This document shows, one piece after another, positions 19,266 through 27,294 of a stretch of DNA of 64,000 nt; the first letter of the stretch is position 1; the number at the start of each line of letters is the position of its first letter. This DNA comes from Streptomyces sp. M92. GTDB lineage: Bacteria; Actinomycetota; Actinomycetes; Streptomycetales; Streptomycetaceae. The translations under genes and the position numbers were made by a program. The notes under the pieces are model-generated. The model was not told where the DNA came from, ran no database searches, and saw only the letters and a program-made list of their open reading frames with translations. The stretch covers positions 4,898,001 to 4,962,000 of the forward strand of contig NZ_CP101137.1 of assembly GCF_028473745.1 (NCBI RefSeq), given 5' to 3'.

Positions 19266-20354
19266 GTGCGCACGGTCTACAGCGGAGAACTGCACGTCAG
19301 CTACGGGCAGTTCTACGTGGACAGCCGACGGGACGACGACGGCCCGGCACCGTGGGCGGCGCGCGCCGGGCAGAGCAACGGACTGTGCGGCGCGGCCGTC
19401 CCCGGCCACCTCTTCCTCGTCACGGGCCTGCACACCGGCCGGGTCGGTCTGACCGTCGAGGTGCACGGGGCGGCCCCGCCGCTCGACGACGCCTGGGAGG
19501 AGGTTGTGGAGGCGTCCTTCCGGCCGGCCCGCGCCCCGGCGGTGGTCCTGCCGTGGGGAGACGGTCCGCTGTGCACGCTGGACCTGCTTCCGACCGACCA
19601 CCGGGTGCGCTACTGCGGGCGCGGCATGGACCGGGGACGGGAAGAGGAGCTGGCCGTGCTGGAGGGGGCTGCGCCGGTGGACCACTATCTGCTGCAGTTC
19701 TGGCCCGCCCCGCCCGCCCCGGACGTCGTCGTCCGGCAGACCTCCGGCAGCGCCGCGTACTGGCACCGGCACGCCCGGAGTCTCCCGGCGGCCGGCAAGG
19801 AGACCGTGCCGGGGGACCCGGAAACCCGCTCCTGGGGCGGCCGACTGCCCAGCCGGCGCGTCAGGGAGGCCGGCGGCGACGCACGCGGACTGGTCCCGCT
19901 CGACCGCGAACTGATCGACGCCGTCGACGCCGTGTGCCCGAGGACGCAGCGGTGCCTCGCGCGCTGGGCCGCCCACCGCGCCCTCACCGAGGCGGGGCTC
20001 GACGGCATCGACTGGATCACGCCCGCGCTGGCCGCACTCGACCGCGGGGATCCGCTGCCCGACCCGTTCGACGACCCGGAGCGGGCCTGGGGACGCTTCT
20101 TCGCCGACGCCCGCACCCGGCGCACCGAGGCCGCCGAGCCGGACGGGAGCGGCAACCCGCTGCGGCGTACCACAGCCCTGCCCGCCCTCCTCGCCGCGGC
20201 CGAACCGGACCCGCTGCGCGCCGCTCTCGGCGCCCTCTTCGCCGCCGCGGTCACCCACGGCCCCGGGTACCCGGCGCTGTTCGCCGAGGCCCGCCGCCGC
20301 TTCCCGGCCCTCGTCCGGGACACACCGCCGGCCCGGGGACCGGGCAGAATCTAG
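19266..20354 (+). CDS. Hypothetical protein, Streptomyces-type, beta-rich N-terminus
   Basis: 362 aa soluble protein I do not recognise. The N-terminal 130 residues look beta-rich (VYSGELHVSYGQFYV, HLFLVTGLHTGRVGLTVEV). The middle carries Trp-rich segments (YLLQFWPAPPAPDVVV, SAAYWHRHAR), and the C-terminal half is helical and Arg/Ala-rich. No signal peptide or membrane segment is seen. The GTG start follows GAGGAGGGGG. It is monocistronic, convergent with the MFS gene. Confidence 0.75.
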   Translation: MRTVYSGELHVSYGQFYVDSRRDDDGPAPWAARAGQSNGLCGAAVPGHLFLVTGLHTGRVGLTVEVHGAAPPLDDAWEEVVEASFRPARAPAVVLPWGDGPLCTLDLLPTDHRVRYCGRGMDRGREEELAVLEGAAPVDHYLLQFWPAPPAPDVVVRQTSGSAAYWHRHARSLPAAGKETVPGDPETRSWGGRLPSRRVREAGGDARGLVPLDRELIDAVDAVCPRTQRCLARWAAHRALTEAGLDGIDWITPALAALDRGDPLPDPFDDPERAWGRFFADARTRRTEAAEPDGSGNPLRRTTALPALLAAAEPDPLRAALGALFAAAVTHGPGYPALFAEARRRFPALVRDTPPARGPGRI

Positions 20355-20495
20355 GGCTGTCGTCCGGATCACGACGCAGACGCGGCGTCCGGCAGGCGCC
20401 CCTGCGGCGCGCTTGCCGTCGGTTGCCAGGGCACCGCCCCGGCGCCCACCCCCGCCTCGCGGCCGCACGCAACAGACCCTCGCAGACCGCGTTGA

Positions 20496-21791
20496 TCAGC
20501 TTCGTCCCTCCCCGCGACCTGACCCGAACGACGGCGCCCGGCCCAGCGGATGCTTCCGCCGGGGCAGCAGCAGGGGAGTCGCCAGCAGGAGGACTCCCGC
20601 CAGCGCGATCGCCGTACGCGGACTCGTGAGGCCGGCCAGCAGGCCCCACAGCGCGGTCAGGGCCGCGGTCGACAGCTTGGCGCTGACGGTCCAGGCGGTC
20701 AGGGTGCGGGCGACCCGGTCCGCCTGCGTCAGATCGAGGCGGCGCGTGGCGGACACCGGGTTGAACACGCCGGCACTGGCGATCAGACCGAACTCGACGG
20801 CCATCACGAGGACGAGTCCGCCGGTGCCGGGGCCGACGAAGGCCAGGCCCACCGACCAGCACACGCGCAGCACCCCGCTGCCGACCAGCACCCGGTGCTC
20901 CCCGAACCGCGTCACGAGCGGGCCGGCCAGCCGCGAACCGAGCAGCCCGCCGGCGCACGGCAGCGCGAAGGCCAGACCGTACTGCCAGGGCGCGAAGCCC
21001 AGCTCGCCCAGCATGAGAACGGCGAGCAGCGGCGCCGTGGCCATGATCAGACCGTTGACCAGCAGCGTGTTGAGGAACAGCGGGCGCAGTCCCGGCGAGG
21101 TGAGGATGTACCGCCAGCCGGCGGCCAGGTCACCCGCCCGCGACCGGGCCGGGCCGGTGCGCACCGGACGCGGCTCGCCGCCGCCGACGGCGCGGACGCC
21201 CAGCGCCGACAGCAGATGGCTCACCGCGTCGGCCGTCACCGTGACCACCGGGCCGAAGAGCCCGATCGCCGCGCCGCCGGCCGGGGGCCCGAGCATCGTC
21301 GCGGTCCAGGTCGTCGCCTCGAACCGGCCGTTCGCCCGCAGCAGGTCCTGAGGGGGTACCAGCGCCTTGAGACAGGAACCGGCGGCGGCCCGGAACGTGA
21401 TGTCGGCCGCGGCCATGACGACCGACACCACGAGCAGCTGGGCGAAGGAGAGCCGGCCGCACGCGTACGCGACGGGCACGCTCAGCAGCACCGCGCACCG
21501 GACCAGGTCCATCGCGACCATCACCGGCCGCTTGCGCCGGAACTCCACCCACGGTCCCAGCGGCACCGCCACCACCGCGCCCGCCGCGAGCCCGGCCGCC
21601 GCGAGCGCCGCCACCTGCTGCGGTCCGGCGTCCAGCACCACGACCGCGATGAGCGGGAAGGCGTCGAAGGCGAGCCGGGTGCCGAAGGCGCTGACGGCGT
21701 ACGCCGCCCACAGCCACCCGAACGGCCGCCCCAGCGACCTGCCGCCACTCACCACGCCCGACACCGACACGCCCGACATCCAAGCGAGCAC
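20496..21791 (-). CDS. MFS transporter
   Basis: 431 aa major facilitator superfamily exporter with about twelve hydrophobic segments. The cytoplasmic loop between helices 2 and 3 is visible as PLGPWVEFRRKRPVMVAMD, and a second Arg-rich loop (TRFGEHRVLVGSGVLR) lies at the half-way repeat. It resembles Streptomyces drug/macrolide-type effluxers of the MFS_3/DHA class. The GTG start is chosen over an ATG at 21779; neither has a clear ribosome site. A perfect palindrome overlaps the putative promoter, so local repressor control is likely. Confidence 0.88.
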   Translation of the reverse strand: MLAWMSGVSVSGVVSGGRSLGRPFGWLWAAYAVSAFGTRLAFDAFPLIAVVVLDAGPQQVAALAAAGLAAGAVVAVPLGPWVEFRRKRPVMVAMDLVRCAVLLSVPVAYACGRLSFAQLLVVSVVMAAADITFRAAAGSCLKALVPPQDLLRANGRFEATTWTATMLGPPAGGAAIGLFGPVVTVTADAVSHLLSALGVRAVGGGEPRPVRTGPARSRAGDLAAGWRYILTSPGLRPLFLNTLLVNGLIMATAPLLAVLMLGELGFAPWQYGLAFALPCAGGLLGSRLAGPLVTRFGEHRVLVGSGVLRVCWSVGLAFVGPGTGGLVLVMAVEFGLIASAGVFNPVSATRRLDLTQADRVARTLTAWTVSAKLSTAALTALWGLLAGLTSPRTAIALAGVLLLATPLLLPRRKHPLGRAPSFGSGRGEGRS

Positions 21792-21825
21792 GGCGCCCGC
21801 GGATCAAACAACGGGCCGAGCACAC

Positions 21826-21846
21826 CGTACAACTGGCGGTTGTACG
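21826..21846 (-). promoter_or_regulatory. Palindromic operator at the MFS promoter
   Basis: Perfect 8-bp inverted repeat CGTACAAC-TGGCG-GTTGTACG. On the minus strand its TTGTAC arm can serve as a -35 box, with TTTGAT 18 bases further. The MFS GTG follows 11 bases after that -10. It could also act as a weak terminator, but it lies before, not after, a gene end. Confidence 0.55.
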
Positions 21847-21854
21847 CCGGGCCG

Positions 21855-22733
21855 CTAGCGCTCCAGCAGCGTCCGCAGCGCCCCCGCGACCTCGCCCGGT
21901 GCCTCCTCCGCCATGAAGTGACCGCAGCCGACGGTCTCGTGGCTCAGGTCCGGGGCCCAGCTCCGCCACAGCGCGGCGGCGTCGTAGCCGAGGGCCGCGC
22001 CCCAGTCCTGCTGGAGGACGGTCACCGGCATCCGCAGCCGGTTCCCGCTCTCGCGGTCGGCCCGGTCGTGGACGACGTCGATGCCGGCCGAGGCCCGGTA
22101 GTCGGCCACGATGGACGGCACCGCCGCCCGGGACGCGTCCAGGTAGGCGGCGCGTACGTCGGCGGGCAGAGCGTCCGGATCGCGGGTCCAGACGTCGAGG
22201 AAGTGGCCGAAGAACGCGTCGGGCGCGGCGCCGATCAGCTGCTCGGGCAGCCCGGGCGGCTGTGCCATCAGGTAGAGGTGGAAGCCCACCGCCGCCGAGG
22301 TGCCGTGCAGCACGTCCCACATGTCCAGGGTCGGCAGCACGTCCAGCGCGGCCAGGTGCGTCACCGCCTCCGGGTGGTCCAGCCCGGCCCGCACCGCGAC
22401 CAGCGCGCCCCGGTCGTGTCCGGCCAGCGCGAACCGCTCGTGTCCGAGCGCGCGGGCGAGGGCGACGACGTCGGCGGCCATGGTCCGCTTGGCGTAGGCG
22501 GTGCCGTCGGGGTCGGCCGGCTTGTCGCTGGCTCCGTAGCCGCGCAGGTCCGGGCAGATGACCGTGTGGCGGGCCGCGAGGTCGGCGGCGACGTGCCGCC
22601 ACATCAGGTGGGTCTGCGGGAAACCGTGCAGCAGGACCAGCGGGCTGCCGAAGCCGCCGACGGCCACGTTCAGGGCGACGCCGTCGGCGACCGCGACGCG
22701 GTCGTAGGTGAAGTCGGGAATGGTGGGTGCCAT
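21855..22733 (-). CDS. Alpha/beta hydrolase, haloacetate/haloalkane dehalogenase-like
   Basis: 292 aa serine-hydrolase-fold enzyme with an aspartate nucleophile. The oxyanion block is LLHGFPQTHLMW, DLRGYGASDKP follows, and the nucleophile elbow is GHDRGA with Asp107, as in haloacetate dehalogenases and epoxide hydrolases. The catalytic His is in GCGHFMAEEAP. The ATG follows a GGAG site. It is divergent from the SARP gene, with heptamer direct repeats between. Actual substrate is unknown. Confidence 0.9.
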   Translation of the reverse strand: MAPTIPDFTYDRVAVADGVALNVAVGGFGSPLVLLHGFPQTHLMWRHVAADLAARHTVICPDLRGYGASDKPADPDGTAYAKRTMAADVVALARALGHERFALAGHDRGALVAVRAGLDHPEAVTHLAALDVLPTLDMWDVLHGTSAAVGFHLYLMAQPPGLPEQLIGAAPDAFFGHFLDVWTRDPDALPADVRAAYLDASRAAVPSIVADYRASAGIDVVHDRADRESGNRLRMPVTVLQQDWGAALGYDAAALWRSWAPDLSHETVGCGHFMAEEAPGEVAGALRTLLER

Positions 22734-22815
22734 GGGCTGCTCCGTGTCCTTCGTCTCGTCGCACGCCGTGCCGTTTCGACGGCGTACCGGTGACTGCTCC
22801 CAGCCTCCCGGGCCC

Positions 22816-22833
22816 GGATCAGCAACGGATCAG
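22816..22833 (+). promoter_or_regulatory. Heptamer direct repeats with 11-bp period (SARP-type box)
   Basis: GGATCAG occurs twice, separated by four bases, giving the 11-bp (one helical turn) period typical of SARP binding sites. It sits 63 bases before the SARP start, and a TACCGT box follows at 22849-22854. Confidence 0.5.
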
Positions 22834-22895
22834 CACCGTCGGCACGCGTACCGTGGGAAGCGGCGGGCAGCGGTGCGGAACGGAGCGGGCGGAAC

Positions 22896-24866
22896 GTGGA
22901 AGCGGTCACCTTCGGTGTGCTGGGACCGGTCACCGCCGAACGCGCCGGCGCCCCACTCGCCCTCAAGGGCCCCAGGCACCGCGCCGTACTGGCGCGGCTG
23001 GTGCTGGCCAGGCGGCGGGTCGTCCCGCTCGACCGCCTCGTCCAGGACCTGTGGGACGAACCGCCGCCCAGGGCCGTGGGCGCGGTGCGCACCTTCGTCG
23101 GGGACCTCCGCCGCGCCCTGGAGCCCGGCCGTCCGCCGCGCACCCCGGCCCGGCTCCTGGTCACCGAAGGCCCCGGGTACGCCCTGCGCGCGGCCCCGGA
23201 CGCCGTCGACGCCTGGCGCTTCGAAGCGGCCGTCGCCGAGGCCGACCGGCTGCCCGCCGACCGGGCCCCGGAGCGCATCCGGGCCGCGCTCGGACAGTGG
23301 CGGGGGCCGGCGTACGCCGACTTCGCCGGAGCGGAGTGGGCCCGCGGCGAGCGCTCCCGGCTCACCGAACTGCGGCTGCGCGCGGTCGAGCGCCGGGCCG
23401 AGATCCTGGTGGACGCGGGCCGCGCCGCCGAGGCGGTCCCCGACCTCGACGCGCACCTGACCGAACACCCCTGGCGCGAGGAGGCCTGGCGGCTGCTCGC
23501 CCTGGCCCTGTACCGGACCGGACGCCAGGCGGACTCCCTCGCGGTGCTGCGCCGGGCCCGCGACCTGCTCGCCGCCCACCTGGGCGTCGACCCCGGACCC
23601 GGGCTGCGCCGCCTGGAGGCCCGCGTCCTCGCCCAGGACCCGGAGCTGGACCCGCCCGGCGAACCGGCGGAGGCGGCCGCCCGGCTGTGGGCCCGCGCGA
23701 CCGAGGCGTACGACCGCGCGGTCGCCGCCGGAGCCCACGCCCGCCTCGAATCCACCGTCGGCCTGCTGCGCGGCCTCGCGGTCACCGGCGGCAGCGGTCT
23801 CCAGGCGGCCCGGGAGCAGCGCCTGGCGGCGGTCGCGGCGGCCGAGGAGACGGGCGACGCGGAGCTGACGGCCCGCGTCATCGGCGCCTACGACGTGCCC
23901 GCCAACTGGACCCGCGGCGACGACCCCGAGTCGGCCCGGCGGATCGTCGAGGCGGCCGAACGCACCCTGACCGCGCTGCCGGACGACACCACCGCCGACG
24001 CGGCACGCTGCCGCCTGCTGGCCACCGTCGCCCTGGAGTCCCGCGGCGTCCGGTCCCCGGGCGGACCCCGGGCCGCGCGCGAGGCCGAGCGCATCGCCCG
24101 CCGCCTCGACGACCCCGCGCTGCTCGCCTTCGCCCTCAACGGCGCCTTCATGCAGTCCTGCACCACCGCGGGACTGGCCCCGCGCCGCGACGCGATCGGC
24201 GCCGAACTCGTCTCGCTCGCCGCCCGGCACGGCCTGGTCAACCACCTGGTCCTCGGCCACCTCGTCCGGCTCCAGGCCCGCTCGGCCCTCGCCGACCTCA
24301 CCACCGCCGACGAGCACGCCGCCGCCGTGGACCGGCTGGCCGAGCGGCACGAACGGCCGCTGGCGGGCGTCTTCACCGAGTGGTACCGCGCCCTGCGCCA
24401 CGCCGTCACCGGCAGCCCGTACGACCGTACGGCGGCCGCCTACCGGTCCGCCGCCGCACGTCTCGAAGGCGCGGGCATGCCGGGCCTGGAACGCGGGCTG
24501 CTTCCCCTCGCCCTGCTGGGCCTGCGCCTGTCCCGCGGCCGGCCGGCCGGCGTGGACCCGCGGACCGACTGGGGCCCCTACCGGCCCTGGGCCGAACCGT
24601 TCGCCCTCCTCGCCGACGGCCGCGAGACCGAGGCCCGCACGGCCCTGCGGTCCCTCGCCGAGCCGCCGCCCGACCTGCTGTACGAGGCCCTGTGCTGCGC
24701 CGAGGCCGCGCTCGCCCTCGAACTCGGTGACCGCGCCGTCCTGGAGCGGACGTACGACCGGCTGCTGCCCGCCGCCGGTGAGATCGCCGGCGCGGGCAGC
24801 GGGCTGCTCACCTTCGGGCCGGTCGGCACGTGGCTCGCGGCGATCCGCCGGGCACTCGACGCGTGA
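22896..24866 (+). CDS. SARP/AfsR-family transcriptional regulator with C-terminal TPR region
   Basis: 656 aa activator of the Streptomyces antibiotic regulatory protein family. Residues 1-95 are an OmpR-type winged helix (FGVLGPVTAERAGAPLALKG, LVQDLWDEPPPRAVGAVRTFVGDLRR). Residues about 100-250 are the bacterial transcriptional activation domain, ending LGVDPGPGLRRLE. The remaining 400 residues are helical TPR-like repeats; no Walker A ATPase (NB-ARC) is present, unlike AfsR. The GTG start has a weak GGAG upstream. No biosynthetic cluster is adjacent, so it may act on distant genes, the divergent hydrolase or itself. Confidence 0.9.
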   Translation: MEAVTFGVLGPVTAERAGAPLALKGPRHRAVLARLVLARRRVVPLDRLVQDLWDEPPPRAVGAVRTFVGDLRRALEPGRPPRTPARLLVTEGPGYALRAAPDAVDAWRFEAAVAEADRLPADRAPERIRAALGQWRGPAYADFAGAEWARGERSRLTELRLRAVERRAEILVDAGRAAEAVPDLDAHLTEHPWREEAWRLLALALYRTGRQADSLAVLRRARDLLAAHLGVDPGPGLRRLEARVLAQDPELDPPGEPAEAAARLWARATEAYDRAVAAGAHARLESTVGLLRGLAVTGGSGLQAAREQRLAAVAAAEETGDAELTARVIGAYDVPANWTRGDDPESARRIVEAAERTLTALPDDTTADAARCRLLATVALESRGVRSPGGPRAAREAERIARRLDDPALLAFALNGAFMQSCTTAGLAPRRDAIGAELVSLAARHGLVNHLVLGHLVRLQARSALADLTTADEHAAAVDRLAERHERPLAGVFTEWYRALRHAVTGSPYDRTAAAYRSAAARLEGAGMPGLERGLLPLALLGLRLSRGRPAGVDPRTDWGPYRPWAEPFALLADGRETEARTALRSLAEPPPDLLYEALCCAEAALALELGDRAVLERTYDRLLPAAGEIAGAGSGLLTFGPVGTWLAAIRRALDA

Positions 24867-24888
24867 GTACGTCGCGCCCGCAGCCCGG

Positions 24889-24912
24889 GTTTTCCCGACG
24901 CGCGTCGGGTAC
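24889..24912 (+). promoter_or_regulatory. Sigma-B-type promoter before the PPC-CBS-hrdC genes
   Basis: GTTT (24889-24892), a 14-base spacer and GGGTAC (24907-24912) fit the Streptomyces sigma-B consensus GNNT-N14-16-GGGTAY. The expected transcription start falls within a few bases of the PPC gene ATG at 24922, which lacks a ribosome site, so the mRNA may be leaderless. Confidence 0.6.
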
Positions 24913-24921
24913 CCGGCGGGC

Positions 24922-25365
24922 ATGAAGTGGCGACAGGTGCAGGACGGACCGTCCGCGGTGTACGTGGTGGTGCTCGACCCCGGCGAGGACGCGGTCACCG
25001 AGCTCACCGCCTTCGCCCGCGACCGGTCCCTCGGAGCGTCCCAGGTGACCGCCGTGGGCGCCTTCTCGGAGGCGGTCGTCGGCTGGTTCGACCGGCAGGC
25101 CAAGGACTACCGGCACATCCCGGTGGACGAGCAGTGCGAGGTGCTGTCCCTGATCGGGGACATCGCCGTCGCCGACGAGGGACCCGCCCCCCACCTGCAC
25201 GCCGTACTGGGCCTGTCCGACGGCTCCACCCGCGGCGGACACCTGCTGTCCGGCCGGGTCTGGCCGACGCTGGAGGTCGTCGTCCGGGACAGCCCGGCGG
25301 ACCTGGCCAAGACCCACCGCCCCGAGATCGGACTGGCCCTGATCGACCTGGAGGCGCGACCATGA
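24922..25365 (+). CDS. PPC/DUF296 domain protein
   Basis: 147 aa trimeric-fold PPC domain protein, related to the plant and prokaryote conserved domain of AT-hook factors but without an AT-hook. Family features are DPGEDAVTELTAFARD, SQVTAVGAFSEAVVGWFD and the metal-site segment PAPHLHAVLGLSDG, whose paired His residues are typical. No Shine-Dalgarno precedes the ATG; the sigma-B-like promoter immediately upstream supports a leaderless start. The stop overlaps the CBS gene start (ATGA). Role unknown; the context suggests a stress response. Confidence 0.88.
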   Translation: MKWRQVQDGPSAVYVVVLDPGEDAVTELTAFARDRSLGASQVTAVGAFSEAVVGWFDRQAKDYRHIPVDEQCEVLSLIGDIAVADEGPAPHLHAVLGLSDGSTRGGHLLSGRVWPTLEVVVRDSPADLAKTHRPEIGLALIDLEARP

Positions 25366-25850
25366 CACGGATACGAGACGTGATGTCACCCGCCCCCGTG
25401 GCCGTCGAGCCCATGACCACGGTGACGCGGGCGGCCGGGCTGATGCGTGAGGAGGACGTCGGCGACGTCCTGGTGACCTACGACCGCGACCTGTTCGGTG
25501 TGCTCACCGACCGCGACATCGTGCTCCGGGGCGTCGCCGACGGCCACGACCCCGACGCCACCACGGTCGGTTCGGTGTGCTCGCCGCCGCCCGTCGTCAC
25601 CCGAGGCCCTGTCGTCAAATTTCCGCCTGCCCGGCGGGCGGACGACGGGAATTTGACGACAGGGCCTCGGACCGGACGACACGACCGACCGCGCGGCCGA
25701 GCTGATGCGCCACCACGCCGTCCGGCGGCTCCCGGCCGCGTCGAACACGGCGGCGTCCCGGTCGGCGTGGTCACCCTCGGCGACCTCGCCGCCGCCGACG
25801 ACCCGCACTCCGCCCTGGCGGACATCAGCAGGGCCGCACCCGGCCACTGA
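25362..25850 (+). pseudogene. CBS-domain protein disrupted by a palindromic insertion and a frameshift
   Basis: A small two-CBS protein of the kind that binds adenosyl nucleotides. The first CBS domain is intact (TRIRDVMSPAPVAVEPMTTV to FGVLTDRDIVLRGVADG). The second begins normally (SVCSPPPVV), then a 70-base palindromic element intervenes. The expected continuation (PDDTTDRAAELMRHHAVRRL) is in another frame, and the sequence returns to the first frame at VEHGGVPVGVVTLGDLAA. The frame stays open through the insert, giving 162 aa, but the centre of CBS2 is scrambled. Deleting 70 bases restores the first junction; a second indel near 25735 is still needed. Confidence 0.8.
25601..25670. mobile_element. 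70-bp palindromic mini-element (MITE-like)
   Basis: Perfect 21-bp terminal inverted repeats (25601-25621 and 25650-25670; ends CCGAGGCCCTGTCGTC) surround an almost palindromic centre, so the whole element can fold into one hairpin. It sits inside a CBS domain reading frame. The ends resemble terminal repeats of Streptomyces IS elements, which could supply transposase in trans. No target duplication can be assigned with confidence. Confidence 0.7.
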
Positions 25851-25882
25851 CTCACCGGACCGCCTCACGCAGGAGGCACGGC

Positions 25883-26227
25883 ATGAACGACCGACGTCAC
25901 CCCCGCGGGACCACGGACCCCGCCTCCCGGGCGCGGTCCGGCGCGTTCGGCCGCCGCCACCCGCGCACCGGCACCGAACCGGTCACGGCACAGAGCCCGC
26001 TGGGACTCCGCCTGGTCCTGTCCGCCGTCTTCCTGCCGCTGTTCCTGGCCGGCGCCGCGTACTTCGGGGTGTGGGCCGCGGACGCGGGTCCCGGGGACAG
26101 TCCCGGACGCGGCGGCCTGGTCGTCCTCGCCGTCGTGTGCGCGGCGCTCGCACTGCTGGCGGTTGCGGACCTGATGGTCGTCCTGCGCAGGATGCGGCAC
26201 GAGCGCGCCGGGAAGGTCCCGCACTGA
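25883..26227 (+). CDS. DUF6343 family small membrane protein
   Basis: 114 aa. The N-terminus is polar and Arg-rich. The conserved block GTEPVTAQSPLGLRLVLS leads into two transmembrane helices (about 48-68 and 80-100). The length and block match the Streptomyces DUF6343 family, whose function is unknown. AGGAGG sits before the ATG. It lies 32 bases after the CBS gene and 38 bases before hrdC, so it is probably co-transcribed. Confidence 0.85.
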   Translation: MNDRRHPRGTTDPASRARSGAFGRRHPRTGTEPVTAQSPLGLRLVLSAVFLPLFLAGAAYFGVWAADAGPGDSPGRGGLVVLAVVCAALALLAVADLMVVLRRMRHERAGKVPH

Positions 26228-26265
26228 CCCCGGAAACCCGAGGAGGGGACGGAGGAGGAAGCGAC

Positions 26266-27282
26266 ATGGCCCCCCTGGCACGAACCCCCGCGGCCGGCAC
26301 CGAGGACCGCCGCGCCCCCGCCCGCACCGCGCGGCTGCGCAGCCGCATCCCCGAACCCGACGAGGAACCCGACCTGCTCGGCCAGTACCTGGCGCAGATC
26401 GGCGCCACCCCGCTGCTGACCGCCGAGGACGAGGTACGGCTCGCCAAGCGCATCGAGGCCGGCGTCCGGGCCATGGAGGAACTGGAGTCGGCCGACACCG
26501 GCGAGCCCGCCCCCGCCCCCGGACGGCGCCGCGCCCTTGAGGAGGCCGTCCGCGACGGCCAGGCCGCCAAGGACCACATGGTGCGGGCGAACCTGCGGCT
26601 CGTGGTGTCGATGGCCAAACGGCACGCCCACCGCGGACTGCCCCTGCTGGACGTCATCCAGGAGGGCAACCTCGGCCTGATCCGGGCGGTGGAGAAGTTC
26701 GACCACACCAAGGGCTTCAAGTTCTCCACGTACGCCACCTGGTGGATCCGCCAGGCCATCGAGCGGGGCCTGGCCACGCACGCGCGTACGGTGCGGCTGC
26801 CGGTGCACGTCGTGGAGCAGTTGCAGAAGCTCGCCAAGGTCGAACGGAAGCTGAGGGCGGGCCTCGACCGCGAACCGACCGCCGACGAGGTGGCCGCCGA
26901 GAGCGGCATCGACGGGGACAAGGTCGTCTGGCTGCGCCGCGTGGGACGGGACGCCGTCAGCCTCGACACCCCGGTCGACGAGACCGGGGAGACCGTCGTC
27001 GGCGACCTCATCCCCGACAGCGAGGTGCTCCAGGCCCCCGAGGTCGCCGAGTTCCAGGCGCTGGCGGCGGAGCTGCGGGAGGCCGTCGGCACCCTCGCGC
27101 CCCGCGAGGCGATGATCCTCAGCCTGCGCTACGGCCTGCACGACGGCCGCCCGCGGACCCTGCACCAGGTGGCCCAGCACGTGGGCCTGACCCGGGAACG
27201 CGTCCGCCAGCTGGAGAAGGCCTCCCTCGACCACCTGCGCGCCCCCGAGACCCGGGACCGCCTGCTGGACTGGGCGAGCTGA
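26266..27282 (+). CDS. hrdC: RNA polymerase sigma factor, RpoD-like (HrdC type)
   Basis: 338 aa group 2 sigma factor. Region 1.2 is DLLGQYLAQIGATPLLTAEDE. Regions 2.1-2.4 run from VRANLRLVVSMAKRHAHRGL through LDVIQEGNLGLIRAVEKFD to TYATWWIRQAIERGL. Region 3 is VRLPVHVVEQLQKLAKVER, and region 4.2 is TRERVRQLEKASLDHLR. It lacks the long N-terminal region 1.1 of HrdB. Length and its arrangement beyond the egt genes favour HrdC over HrdA or HrdD. GGAGGAGG precedes the ATG. It probably belongs to the transcript starting at the sigma-B-like promoter upstream. It is convergent with the FAD oxidoreductase gene. Confidence 0.82.
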   Translation: MAPLARTPAAGTEDRRAPARTARLRSRIPEPDEEPDLLGQYLAQIGATPLLTAEDEVRLAKRIEAGVRAMEELESADTGEPAPAPGRRRALEEAVRDGQAAKDHMVRANLRLVVSMAKRHAHRGLPLLDVIQEGNLGLIRAVEKFDHTKGFKFSTYATWWIRQAIERGLATHARTVRLPVHVVEQLQKLAKVERKLRAGLDREPTADEVAAESGIDGDKVVWLRRVGRDAVSLDTPVDETGETVVGDLIPDSEVLQAPEVAEFQALAAELREAVGTLAPREAMILSLRYGLHDGRPRTLHQVAQHVGLTRERVRQLEKASLDHLRAPETRDRLLDWAS

Positions 27283-27294
27283 CGGCGCGGGGCG

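Noticed and set aside
20355..20495. Possible transposase remnant in the gap before the MFS gene
   Set aside because: A short minus-strand frame (KLINAVCEGLLRAAAR) is suggestive, but no IS ends or catalytic motifs are present.
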